A stretch of DNA of 5,536 bases from Methanocorpusculum sp. (GCA_030539595.1 JAUNXW010000115.1:1-5536); one strand, 5' to 3'. Shown: positions 1 through 5,353, counted from the first letter of the stretch. Notes: generated by a model from the sequence alone, not told the origin. A program made the numbers and translations.

Positions 1-1
1 T

Positions 2-610
2 CAGATATCTCCGCCAACCGGATATGTGCCGATAGGCGACGGGGGAACAGCGATTGTGGTTATCGGCACAGGAGGCACAACAGGAAATCCGGTAATCACT
101 CCGATTTCACCTAATTCAGATATTATCAAGAACGCCGCTGAATTTCTTAAGACGGACGATGCAGATGTACGCGGAGCATTTGATTTGAGCGGGCTGTCGA
201 TATCCGAAGGCGGAACGGCACGCATAAACATCGAGACTATTCTGAATAACGGCGAGAAGGCAGAATATCTCAAACTTATTCACGGTCTATCTGGCGGAAC
301 GTTTGAAGAACTGCCGATTACAATCACAAATCAGAACGGCAATCAGATTACGGGATACGCAACAACAACATCAGCCTCTCCGTTTATCCTCGTCTATGAA
401 GAAGGCGGCGCAGTAAATACGACTGAGCCGACCAAAACACAGACGGCAGCACCGACATCGACGAAAACAGAAAAGCCCGCGGTCACCGTAACAGAAACAG
501 CGGCGGTTAATACAACAGCCGAACCAACAGCAAAAGCGGAAAGTCCGATTGGGTTGGTCTGGTTAGCTGCAGGGCTTCTTGGCGCAGTAATTGTGCTGAG
601 AAGGAAATAA
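2..610 (+). CDS. Surface/secreted protein with Thr/Pro-rich stalk and C-terminal membrane anchor (5' partial)
   Basis: The reading frame is open from base 2 without a convincing start, so this is the C-terminal ~202 residues of a longer protein; the in-frame GTG at 26 is unlikely to be the true start. A Gly/Ser/Thr-rich globular part contains two diglycine-rich stretches (GDGG, GTGGTTG). It is followed by a low-complexity Thr/Pro/Ala/Glu linker (about 416-538) with two NTT N-glycosylation sequons. A hydrophobic segment follows (about 548-598, LVWLAAGLLGAVIVL), and the protein ends in RRK. Stalk, transmembrane helix and basic tail is the usual C-terminal design of archaeal S-layer-associated and archaeosortase-processed proteins. 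I see no exact PGF motif; the segment begins SPIG, so archaeosortase processing is inference. The globular domain is not recognised. The gene is followed by a T8 tract and faces the operon on the other strand. Confidence 0.8.
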   Translation, partial: QISPPTGYVPIGDGGTAIVVIGTGGTTGNPVITPISPNSDIIKNAAEFLKTDDADVRGAFDLSGLSISEGGTARINIETILNNGEKAEYLKLIHGLSGGTFEELPITITNQNGNQITGYATTTSASPFILVYEEGGAVNTTEPTKTQTAAPTSTKTEKPAVTVTETAAVNTTAEPTAKAESPIGLVWLAAGLLGAVIVLRRK

Positions 611-612
611 AC

Positions 613-620
613 TTTTTTTT
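613..620 (+). terminator. Oligo-T transcription terminator after the surface-protein gene
   Basis: Eight consecutive T residues lie two bases after the TAA stop, with no preceding hairpin. Archaeal RNA polymerase terminates at oligo-T tracts on the non-template strand. Further T-rich stretches at 647-652 and 661-665 could act as back-up. This is a positional inference. Confidence 0.55.
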
Positions 621-703
621 GTGGATAAAATATTGTGCTTCGTTAATTTTTTAGACTGAGTTTTTGCTCTTTTCGTGATTGATAAGAAAAAGAAACCGCG
701 AAC

Positions 704-720
704 GCAAACTTTCAGTTTGC
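704..720. repeat. Small perfect hairpin at the left outer edge of the GxxExxY unit
   Basis: Seven-bp stem gcaaact/agtttgc with loop ttc. It is preceded at 693-703 by aaccgcgaacg, whose reverse complement matches 1571-1581 on the right side at 10 of 11 bases. The arm-related sequence therefore probably starts slightly outside the strict inverted-repeat boundary at 723. The stem plus ttc loop is the same design as the hairpin at 1503-1517. Confidence 0.6.
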
Positions 721-722
721 TA

Positions 723-876
723 TGCTGAGTTCAATAAATTGAACCGCGAATCACGCGAATCTCGTCGCTTCGCTCCTCCGCGAACGCAATCGCTTTTCGC
801 TGCTCTCGACTTCGTCTCGTCGCTCTCGCGACCGCAGCGGCGATTGCTGAGACGGCGCTGTTAGCGCCGCTCTGAA
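723..876. repeat. Left arm of long inverted repeat
   Basis: The reverse complement of this arm recurs on the right of the GxxExxY gene. Pairings: 723-746 with 1577-1600 (exact); 742-764 with 1463-1485 (exact 23 bp, containing the iterated cgcgaatcacgcgaat motif); 765-780 with 1449-1462 (diverged, 2-nt length difference); 781-840 with 1389-1448 (two mismatches); 841-876 with 1353-1388 (one mismatch). Internal hairpins: gttcaat-aa-attgaac at 729-744, and cggcgct-gtt-agcgccg at 853-869. The arm has no plausible coding content; the frame open across it gives only Arg/Ser-rich low-complexity protein. Confidence 0.9.
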
Positions 877-889
877 AAATATTATTATC
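877..889 (+). promoter_or_regulatory. Candidate TATA box for the GxxExxY gene
   Basis: The A+T-only stretch aaaatattattat lies between the G+C-rich left arm and the gene. An archaeal TATA box here would put the transcription start about 25 bases on, near 905-912. That would suit a leaderless transcript beginning at the second in-frame ATG (912). There is no Shine-Dalgarno sequence before either ATG. Inference from position only. Confidence 0.35.
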
Positions 890-890
890 T

Positions 891-1352
891 ATGACGTCTA
901 TTTTAAAATCAATGAAGAAATCTAAAAATGAATTAGAAGACTTATTTTTTAGAGATGAGGTCTATGAGATTGTTGAATCTGCAATTACGGTTTACAACAA
1001 TTTGGGATTCGGATTTCTGGAAGCCGTGTATCAGGAGGCTCTTGAAAAAGAATTCAGAAAGCGAGGAATTAATTTTGAATCTCAAAAAACACTGAAAATA
1101 TACTATCAGGGGGAAGAGCTTTCTAAAAAATATATTGCCGATTTAGTTTATGACGACAAAATAATTATTGAACTGAAAGCAGAAACCGGGCTTACCAAAG
1201 TTGATTACGCACAATTGATAAATTATCTCAAGGCTACAGGAAAAGAGTTGGGTGTCCTGATTAATTTTGGAAACAAAAAACGTCTTGAGTGGGAAAGATA
1301 TATTTTTACAAATTCAACATATCTGAAAAAAGGAAATGTCCCAAACGAATAA
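891..1352 (+). CDS. GxxExxY-family protein, PD-(D/E)XK nuclease-like
   Basis: 153 residues, close to the usual size of the GxxExxY family (TIGR04256; PDDEXK_3, PF13366). The signature is GFLEAVY at residues 41-47 (G41, E44, Y47), after the helix DEVYEIVESAITVYNNLG. A nuclease-like core follows: D84 in YIADLVYDD, the E94-L-K96 pair in IIIELKAETG, Q109 in YAQLINYLKATG, then LGVLINFG (120-127). Asp ... Glu-X-Lys is the expected PD-(D/E)XK arrangement, so the metal-site residues look intact. Biochemical function is not established for the family as far as I know. The last ~18 residues form a polar tail. The start may be ATG 891 or ATG 912 (residue 8); homologues usually begin shortly before the DEVY helix and there is no ribosome site to decide. 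The gene is A+T-rich against its surroundings and sits in the loop between the inverted-repeat arms, which suggests horizontal acquisition as a unit. Confidence 0.9.
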   Translation: MTSILKSMKKSKNELEDLFFRDEVYEIVESAITVYNNLGFGFLEAVYQEALEKEFRKRGINFESQKTLKIYYQGEELSKKYIADLVYDDKIIIELKAETGLTKVDYAQLINYLKATGKELGVLINFGNKKRLEWERYIFTNSTYLKKGNVPNE

Positions 1353-1485
1353 TTCAGAGCGGCGCTAAAAGCGCCGTCTCAGCAATCGCCGCTGCGGTCG
1401 CGAGAGCGACGAGACGAAGTCGAGAGCAGCGAAATGCGATTGCCTTCGTGGAGCCCGAAGGGCGAGATTCGCGTGATTCGCGGTT
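1353..1485. repeat. Right arm of long inverted repeat (inner part)
   Basis: Reverse complement of 742-876, beginning one base after the gene's TAA stop. It carries the mirror copy of the G+C-rich hairpin, cggcgct-aaa-agcgccg at 1360-1376, with the loop changed from gtt to aaa. It ends with the gattcgcgtgattcgcgg motif. Mismatches against the left arm cluster at 1449-1462. Transcription through the unit would allow an RNA stem of more than 100 bp with the coding region in the loop. Confidence 0.9.
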
Positions 1486-1600
1486 TACTTTATTAAACAT
1501 CACAAGTCTTCGACTTGCTCGACTGAGAGACCTAAAGGTCTACGTCTTAGCCAAATCAATTATTTATTTACGTTCACGGTTCAATTTATTGAACTCAGCA
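1486..1600. repeat. Right-arm outer module with three small hairpins
   Basis: A module of about 91 bases without counterpart in the left arm is followed by 24 bases (1577-1600) that exactly match the left terminus. Hairpins: caagtc-ttc-gacttg at 1503-1517, agacct-aa-aggtct at 1528-1541, and gttcaat-tt-attgaac at 1579-1594. A degenerate copy of the last one lies at 1483-1498 (gttta...taaac), so the terminal hairpin occurs twice on this side. This suggests stepwise growth or an insertion into the arm. The module ends at ctcagca, one base before the stop codon of the minus-strand gene. Confidence 0.75.
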
Positions 1601-1601
1601 G

Positions 1602-1922
1602 TCACAGTTTCCCATACAGCTGTTCCTTAACTCTCTTAACAAGCGAAGCTTCGCGCTTCTTCAACGCCGCGATATCACTCTCCTCACCCTTAAACTGCGA
1701 AAACAAAAACAGCAGAAAAGAAGAAGTCATATCCATGACCTCTGCCTTAAACCGAACCTCAACTGAAATCTCACCCGCAAATCCCTTAATCGAAAAAAAG
1801 TCCCGCTTCTCGAATTTATAAAAACCGCTGCCGAGATTTTCCATCTCTTCCACTCTGCCGAAATATTTCAGATACTCAAAAAAACCTTTGCTAACCGGCT
1901 CATCGAGAACATACTCCTTCAT
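1602..1922 (-). CDS. Conserved-looking hypothetical protein, last gene of the operon
   Basis: 106 residues from ATG 1922. An in-frame extension back to 2018 is possible but would lie inside the upstream desulfurase gene and adds only Arg-rich residues, so the internal ATG, 22 nt after the desulfurase stop, is preferred. No clear Shine-Dalgarno precedes it, so translation may be coupled. I do not recognise the family. It has no cysteine, no signal peptide and no transmembrane helix. The N-terminal half contains aromatic and Gly-rich segments (GFFEYLKYFG, GSGFYKFEKRDFFSIKGFAG), then a beta-like EISVEVRFKAEV, a hydrophobic patch SSFLLFLF, and a charged, probably helical C-terminus. It looks like a small alpha/beta cytosolic protein. 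Its position suggests a function with the desulfurase, but it is neither a TusA/YedF-type nor a ThiS-type sulfur carrier (no CPxP, no terminal GG). The GxxExxY unit starts directly beyond its stop. Confidence 0.75.
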   Translation of the reverse strand: MKEYVLDEPVSKGFFEYLKYFGRVEEMENLGSGFYKFEKRDFFSIKGFAGEISVEVRFKAEVMDMTSSFLLFLFSQFKGEESDIAALKKREASLVKRVKEQLYGKL

Positions 1923-1944
1923 ATAAGAGCCGTCTGCACAAAAT

Positions 1945-3117
1945 TTATGCTGAACAGACCTTAGTATGCGCATTTTCAGCAACCTCGCATACCGCGTTCG
2001 CGGTTGTCTCGCATTCACCGTCCGTTGTAAAGCACGACAGACTGAGCCTCACACTTCCAACACCGCCGTCAATTTTTTTATGAACGAGAGGAGCGCAGTG
2101 AAGTCCCGTGCGTGAAACTATATTGTAGACCTTTGAGAGAATAAATCCGACGTCATCATTATCAACTCCGCTGATGTTGAACGAAATCACAGGAACATCA
2201 GGATACTTGTTGTGAACCGTGATATTATCCTGCTTCGCAAACTCGCGGATAATGAAATTTGTCTGTGAAACGGTCTGGGCTTCAAGTTTTTTCAGACCCT
2301 CTCGTTCAATAAATTTAATCCCCGCAGAAAGCGCGGCAAGTCCCGGATAGTTATGTGTTCCGGCTTCAAACCTTTCCGGCATCTCACGCGGCTGAGAAAG
2401 CGACACTGAATTAGTTCCCGTTCCGCCGAATCTTGTCGGCTCAATTTTATCAGCGTCCCTAAGATAAAATCCTCCGGTACCTGAAATTCCCAAAAGTCCT
2501 TTGTGCCCCGTAAAAACAAAAGCGTCCACAGGTAAACTTTTCAGATTAATATTTACGTGCCCCGCAGTCTGCGCACCGTCTGCTATAAAGAAAATTCCGT
2601 GCTCGTGAAGCAGATCGCCAATCTCTTTCAGATTCTGAACAGAGCCTAAGACATTGCTTGCGTGCGTCATCACCATAAGCTTCGTATCCTTTTGAACTGC
2701 CGCCTCAACCGCGTCAACGCTGACACGGCAGTTATCTTTTTCAAACGGAACAACACCGAGACCGATTTTATTTTCCCGTTCAAATTCATGAAGCGGTCTG
2801 AGAACTGAATTATGGTCAAGTTCGGTTGTGAGAACATGCGGGACGCATCCTTTCCGGGCGTTGATAAAACCGGAAATCAGAATATTCAGCGAGTCTGTAG
2901 CATTACTTGTAAAAATAATATTTTCAGAATCTTCCGCGCCCAAAAAACGCGAAACATCCTCGCGTGCCTCCGCGACATAGTCGGCGCTTTTAATGCCGCT
3001 CCCTCTTCCCGCCTCAAAAACAGGATTTCTGACACAGTCGGCGACTGCCTCAAGAACTTCCGGCGGTTTAGGCCATGACGTTGCCGCGTTGTTCATATAA
3101 ATGAGCGGCTTTGTCAT
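1945..3117 (-). CDS. Cysteine desulfurase-family protein (PLP-dependent class V aminotransferase)
   Basis: 390 residues, full length for the family. Features in order: YMNNAATSWPKP (7-18) typical of the TIGR01977-like branch; ATDSLN (73-78) for phosphate binding; TELDHNS (98-104) with H102 stacking on PLP; D180 in FIADGAQ contacting the pyridine nitrogen; K206 in FTGHKGLLG as the Schiff-base lysine; and RTGLHCAPLVHK (336-347), in which C341 is the expected sulfur-accepting cysteine. Enzymes of this type take sulfur (some also selenium) from cysteine as a protein persulfide for Fe-S clusters, thiolation or cofactors; the partner here is unknown. GGAG in the end of the upstream gene (3126-3129, complement) sits about 7 nt before ATG 3117, and the gap to the upstream stop is 4 nt, so the pair is co-translated. 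Unusual: four further cysteines (362, 369, 377, 388) in the last 30 residues. Specificity for Cys versus selenocysteine cannot be read from the sequence. Confidence 0.92.
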   Translation of the reverse strand: MTKPLIYMNNAATSWPKPPEVLEAVADCVRNPVFEAGRGSGIKSADYVAEAREDVSRFLGAEDSENIIFTSNATDSLNILISGFINARKGCVPHVLTTELDHNSVLRPLHEFERENKIGLGVVPFEKDNCRVSVDAVEAAVQKDTKLMVMTHASNVLGSVQNLKEIGDLLHEHGIFFIADGAQTAGHVNINLKSLPVDAFVFTGHKGLLGISGTGGFYLRDADKIEPTRFGGTGTNSVSLSQPREMPERFEAGTHNYPGLAALSAGIKFIEREGLKKLEAQTVSQTNFIIREFAKQDNITVHNKYPDVPVISFNISGVDNDDVGFILSKVYNIVSRTGLHCAPLVHKKIDGGVGSVRLSLSCFTTDGECETTANAVCEVAENAHTKVCSA

Positions 3118-3121
3118 AGTT

Positions 3122-3724
3122 TTACTCCAGAAGCAGGAGCATAATTGTGCTCATCGGAGAATCAAGAACAGTCCCGCCCTCAACTTTTGTGCAGGACAAA
3201 ACGTCGAGTTTCCAGCCGGCATTTTCACATGTCGCATAAACATCAATTCCGGCGGCTTCCATACTCGGTCTCATCTTGTTTCTCACACGGCAGTCAGAGG
3301 CGACCGCGCCATTTTCTTTTGCCGCACAGGATTTGCACCATCCGCATTGATGACCCGTGTATGCGAGGACTTTATAAAATCCGTCCTTGAACGCTGTTTT
3401 CTCAACATCATACATAACCGTCTGAACAAAACGCGTCATCTCTCGCGAAACAAGCCGTGCAGGTGTTGTCTCACCGCAGTCTCCGTCGAAGCGGACTAAC
3501 AGCGCAGTTGTAAATTCATCAAGCACCTTCTGGGTTTCAGCAGGTGTAGGTGAATACGGCGGACAGCCGAAGCGTCTGCCGTAGCCCGCACAGCCGAAAA
3601 GACATTTCATTCTGACCCACTCGGCAGTTACAATATTTGATGCCGGAATCTCTACAGCGTCTCCGCCTTTTTCGCGGATGTAATTCGTCAGCTTTTCGAT
3701 TTCTTCATTTTTGTTCTGCGTCAT
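3122..3724 (-). CDS. DUF2284 predicted metal-binding protein
   Basis: 200 residues, cytosolic, with ten cysteines. The N-terminal cluster MKCLFGCAGYGRRFGCPPYS (C41, C45, C54) and the central HQCGWCKSC (C127, C130, C133), followed by C145, C166 and C178, match the DUF2284 pattern (PF10050), named 'predicted metal-binding'. Two Cys groups suggest Fe-S cluster or zinc ligation; this is inference. The reaction is unknown. Start: AGGAG at 3730-3734 lies 5 nt before ATG 3724, whereas the in-frame ATG at 3748 has no ribosome site, so the shorter form is chosen. The gene overlaps the end of the upstream nucleotidyltransferase by 20 nt and is 4 nt from the desulfurase. That pairing fits a protein needing sulfur for a cluster, or a sulfur-transfer partner. 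Confidence 0.88.
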   Translation of the reverse strand: MTQNKNEEIEKLTNYIREKGGDAVEIPASNIVTAEWVRMKCLFGCAGYGRRFGCPPYSPTPAETQKVLDEFTTALLVRFDGDCGETTPARLVSREMTRFVQTVMYDVEKTAFKDGFYKVLAYTGHQCGWCKSCAAKENGAVASDCRVRNKMRPSMEAAGIDVYATCENAGWKLDVLSCTKVEGGTVLDSPMSTIMLLLLE

Positions 3725-4142
3725 TTTTTCTCCTGCGGACTGCTTCATCTATAATTTTTGTCGACGAGGTAAACTCTGAACCTGTATATGCACCGATTCG
3801 AACAACCTCTGCGCGAATACCGCGTGACCTCATCTCATTAACCAGTTTATCTTCCGAGAAATACTGGTTAAATCCAAGCGTGATAATATCCGGGTCAATC
3901 TCCGCGATAGGTTTGTACATATCGTTTTGGTCGCCTAAAATTGCGTGGTCTACACATTTTAGGCTCTGAATCATCTTGAGCCTCTGCTCCTCGGAAACTA
4001 TTGGTTTTGGTTTGTGGCGGACGTTTTTCTCGCGCGAAACAATTACCCAGAGTTCATCGCCGAGTTTTTTTGATTCGGATAGGAAATATACATGTCCAGG
4101 GTGGAGAATGTCAAAAGTTCCGGTGGCTACAATTTTTTTCAT
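3705..4142 (-). CDS. ribL: FAD synthase-like nucleotidyltransferase (archaeal RibL type)
   Basis: 145 residues, one domain of the HxGH cytidylyltransferase-like fold. Motifs: GTFDILHPGH (8-17) with H14 and H17 of HxGH; the KPKPIVSEEQRLKMI stretch (44-58); ILGDQND (68-74); PDIITLGFNQ (84-93); and SSTKI (126-130), equivalent to the ISSTxxR-type nucleotide-binding motif. Length and arrangement resemble the archaeal FAD synthase RibL, which transfers AMP to FMN. Glycerol-3-phosphate cytidylyltransferase-type activity is the main alternative, because the fold alone does not fix the substrate. The only cysteine is C63, so any C-terminal cysteines known in other RibL proteins are absent. GAGGT at 4149-4153 (complement) lies 6 nt before the ATG, which overlaps the upstream TGA (ATGA). 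The 3' end overlaps DUF2284 by 20 nt. Confidence 0.82.
   Translation of the reverse strand: MKKIVATGTFDILHPGHVYFLSESKKLGDELWVIVSREKNVRHKPKPIVSEEQRLKMIQSLKCVDHAILGDQNDMYKPIAEIDPDIITLGFNQYFSEDKLVNEMRSRGIRAEVVRIGAYTGSEFTSSTKIIDEAVRRRKNDAEQK
3730..3734 (-). promoter_or_regulatory. Ribosome binding site deciding the DUF2284 start
   Basis: Read on the minus strand the sequence is AGGAG, then five A residues, then ATG at 3724. It lies within the 3' end of the nucleotidyltransferase gene. It favours the start at 3724 over the ATG eight codons upstream, before which there is only A+T-rich sequence. Confidence 0.8.
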
Positions 4143-4510
4143 TCAACTACCTCAAGTTTTTTTATTCCGCCTTCTCTGTCAAAAGCTTTCCATGAATATT
4201 CATCGAACGGCTCGCCGACAATTATGTGAACCTGACCGGTCTCGGCAAAAGTTGAGAGGTCAGCATCTGAGGGGCAGATACAGCCGTTAGGATGACTGTG
4301 TGCTGTCCCCGCAAGGCTCATTCCAAGAGGTATCATATCCATAAAAATATTCGCGCTGTCGTTTGAGACGCGTGTCCCCGCTATAGGATATACGGTGTTG
4401 ATAACGCCTTTTTCTGCGCCGAGCATTACGATAAATTCGTTCGGGGAACTGGATTTACCCATCTCAAGAAGCAGGTTCAGGGTTTCGCGGTCAATGGCAC
4501 GGACTTGCAT
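4139..4510 (-). CDS. JAMM/MPN+ (Mov34/PAD-1 family) zinc metallopeptidase
   Basis: 123 residues from ATG 4510. The full JAMM signature is present: E25 in PNEFIVML, and HSHPNGCICPSDAD at 71-84, which fits H-x-H-x7-S-x2-D with H71, H73 and D84 as zinc ligands and S81 and E25 as catalytic partners. It should therefore be an active metallo-isopeptidase. Archaeal relatives cleave ubiquitin-like SAMP conjugates, and some bacterial relatives trim the C-terminus of sulfur-carrier proteins; its own substrate is unknown. A longer form from ATG 4591 would leave only 2 nt to the divergent gene, with no room for a promoter, and adds a non-family N-terminus, so 4510 is preferred. No Shine-Dalgarno is seen; the message may be leaderless. 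It is the first gene of the operon and overlaps the next by 4 nt. Confidence 0.9.
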   Translation of the reverse strand: MQVRAIDRETLNLLLEMGKSSSPNEFIVMLGAEKGVINTVYPIAGTRVSNDSANIFMDMIPLGMSLAGTAHSHPNGCICPSDADLSTFAETGQVHIIVGEPFDEYSWKAFDREGGIKKLEVVE

Positions 4511-4593
4511 TTGTAAAATATTGAACTTGTACAGAGTTAAAGCACACGAATCAGTAACTAATATTTGTTCAGAACATAGATAGATTAACATTT
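4511..4593. promoter_or_regulatory. Divergent promoter region between the operon and the YgjP-like gene
   Basis: 83 bp, A+T-rich, without ribosome sites for either gene. On the plus strand taatattt at 4559-4566 lies about 31 bases before ATG 4594, the right distance for a TATA box of a leaderless transcript. On the minus strand ctttaact (4535-4542, complement) lies about 28 bases before ATG 4510 and is a weaker TATA candidate; caatatttta close to that ATG is too near. Assignment rests on spacing only. Confidence 0.45.
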
Positions 4594-5304
4594 ATGACCG
4601 CGTTAAATTTCAACGGCGAGGAGATTCCTCTTGAGATTGTTTTCTCAGACCGAAGGCGTTCGTGGTCAATTTCGGTAAATCCGGAAGGCAAAGTTACGAT
4701 AAGAGTTCCTTCTGCAAAAACCGAAAAGGATGCTGTAAAGATTGCCGAAGAAAAAGCCGACTGGATTATAAAGCAGAGGAATAAGTTTCTTGAAAGGGGA
4801 ATTGCCGAGCAGCACTACAATACGGGAGACACAATTACACTCTTCGGCGAGACTTTGAAAATTGTCAGAAGCGAGGGAACAGCTTCGGCAAAAATTTCCG
4901 ACGGGGTTTTGAATATTTCCGTTCCAAAAGAATTCAGCGGGGCTGAGGCTGAAAGCGTTGCACGCGATACGGTGATATTTTTGTACAGACGTCTGGGCTT
5001 GAAAGTTCTTGACGATTTTGTATGTAAGTATTCAGAAATTGAAAATGTCGCAAAACCTGCCGTGCGCATAAGGATTCAGGAAAGAAAATGGGGCTGCTGC
5101 ACTCCAAGAAACGGAATAATAATCAACGCAAGAGTTCTGCTCGCACCGAAAATTGTTGCCGAGTATCTGGTGGTTCATGAAGTTGTTCACATCAGGTTCA
5201 GACATCATCAGATAAGTTTCTGGGACGAGGTAGCAAGAGTTATGCCGAATTATATGGAGGCCGAGAGGCTGCTGAAAGAAGATGGGTGGAAGTGGGTGTT
5301 TTGA
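4594..5304 (+). CDS. YgjP/DUF45-type zinc metallopeptidase (M48-like, SprT-related)
   Basis: 236 residues, typical length for YgjP-like proteins (PF01863). The N-terminal half contains the beta-rich RRSWSISVNPEGKVTIRVP (21-39) and a helix EEKADWIIKQRNKF (52-65). The central family mark is RKWGCCTPRNGIIIN (164-178), where most members read RWGSC. The zinc site is HEVVH at 195-199, and H205 completes HExxH-x5-H, followed by FW (209-210) as in the family's NHSxxFW. The catalytic residues are therefore intact. No signal peptide or transmembrane helix is seen, so it should be cytosolic. In bacteria such proteins are often near type I restriction genes, but none is visible here, and the substrate is unknown. 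ATG 4594 has no Shine-Dalgarno and a suitably placed TATA-like sequence, pointing to a leaderless message. It is transcribed divergently from the JAMM operon. Confidence 0.92.
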   Translation: MTALNFNGEEIPLEIVFSDRRRSWSISVNPEGKVTIRVPSAKTEKDAVKIAEEKADWIIKQRNKFLERGIAEQHYNTGDTITLFGETLKIVRSEGTASAKISDGVLNISVPKEFSGAEAESVARDTVIFLYRRLGLKVLDDFVCKYSEIENVAKPAVRIRIQERKWGCCTPRNGIIINARVLLAPKIVAEYLVVHEVVHIRFRHHQISFWDEVARVMPNYMEAERLLKEDGWKWVF

Positions 5305-5353
5305 TTAAGTTTGAGTATGTCCAATAGTTGAATCTGATATTTTAATTAATTAT

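Larger units (their letters stand above)
723..1600 (+). mobile_element. Putative GxxExxY element: single gene enclosed by long inverted repeats
   Basis: The gene at 891-1352 is flanked by arms that are reverse complements: 723-876 on the left and 1353-1600 on the right, the right one carrying about 91 extra bases. The arms stop within a few bases of the gene: one base after its stop codon and about 15 bases before its first ATG. The pairing is nearly perfect over most of the arm, including 95 nt (781-875 with 1354-1448) with three mismatches. The outermost 24 bp (723-746 with 1577-1600) match exactly. The gene is visibly more A+T-rich than its neighbours, while the arms are G+C-rich. The unit sits between the 3' ends of convergent genes. 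No transposase, integrase or clear target duplication is visible, so mobility is inferred from structure. Associated repeat sequence may begin as early as about 692. Confidence 0.6.

Noticed and set aside
679..864. Open frame on the plus strand across the left arm
   Set aside because: Encodes Arg/Ser-rich low-complexity sequence produced by the repeat arm; no ribosome site or domain.
723..1600. Conventional insertion sequence or retroelement
   Set aside because: The only gene is of the GxxExxY family; there is no DDE, HUH, serine/tyrosine recombinase or reverse transcriptase, and no clear target-site duplication.
693..1600. CRISPR array
   Set aside because: The repeats are inverted and hairpin-like with irregular spacing, not regularly spaced direct repeats with unique spacers; no cas genes are present.
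1289..1630. Open frame on the plus strand across the end of the GxxExxY gene and the right arm
   Set aside because: Its product is the same Arg/Ser-rich repeat translation, and it overlaps a well-supported gene in another frame.
2812..3499. Plus-strand open frames opposite the desulfurase and DUF2284 genes
   Set aside because: They lie antisense to well-supported genes and show no recognisable domain.
3725..3748. Longer DUF2284 start at 3748
   Set aside because: The AGGAG at 3730-3734 is correctly placed for ATG 3724 and nothing precedes 3748.
4511..4591. N-terminal extension of the JAMM protein to ATG 4591
   Set aside because: It would leave only 2 nt to the divergent gene at 4594, and the added residues do not look like part of the MPN domain.
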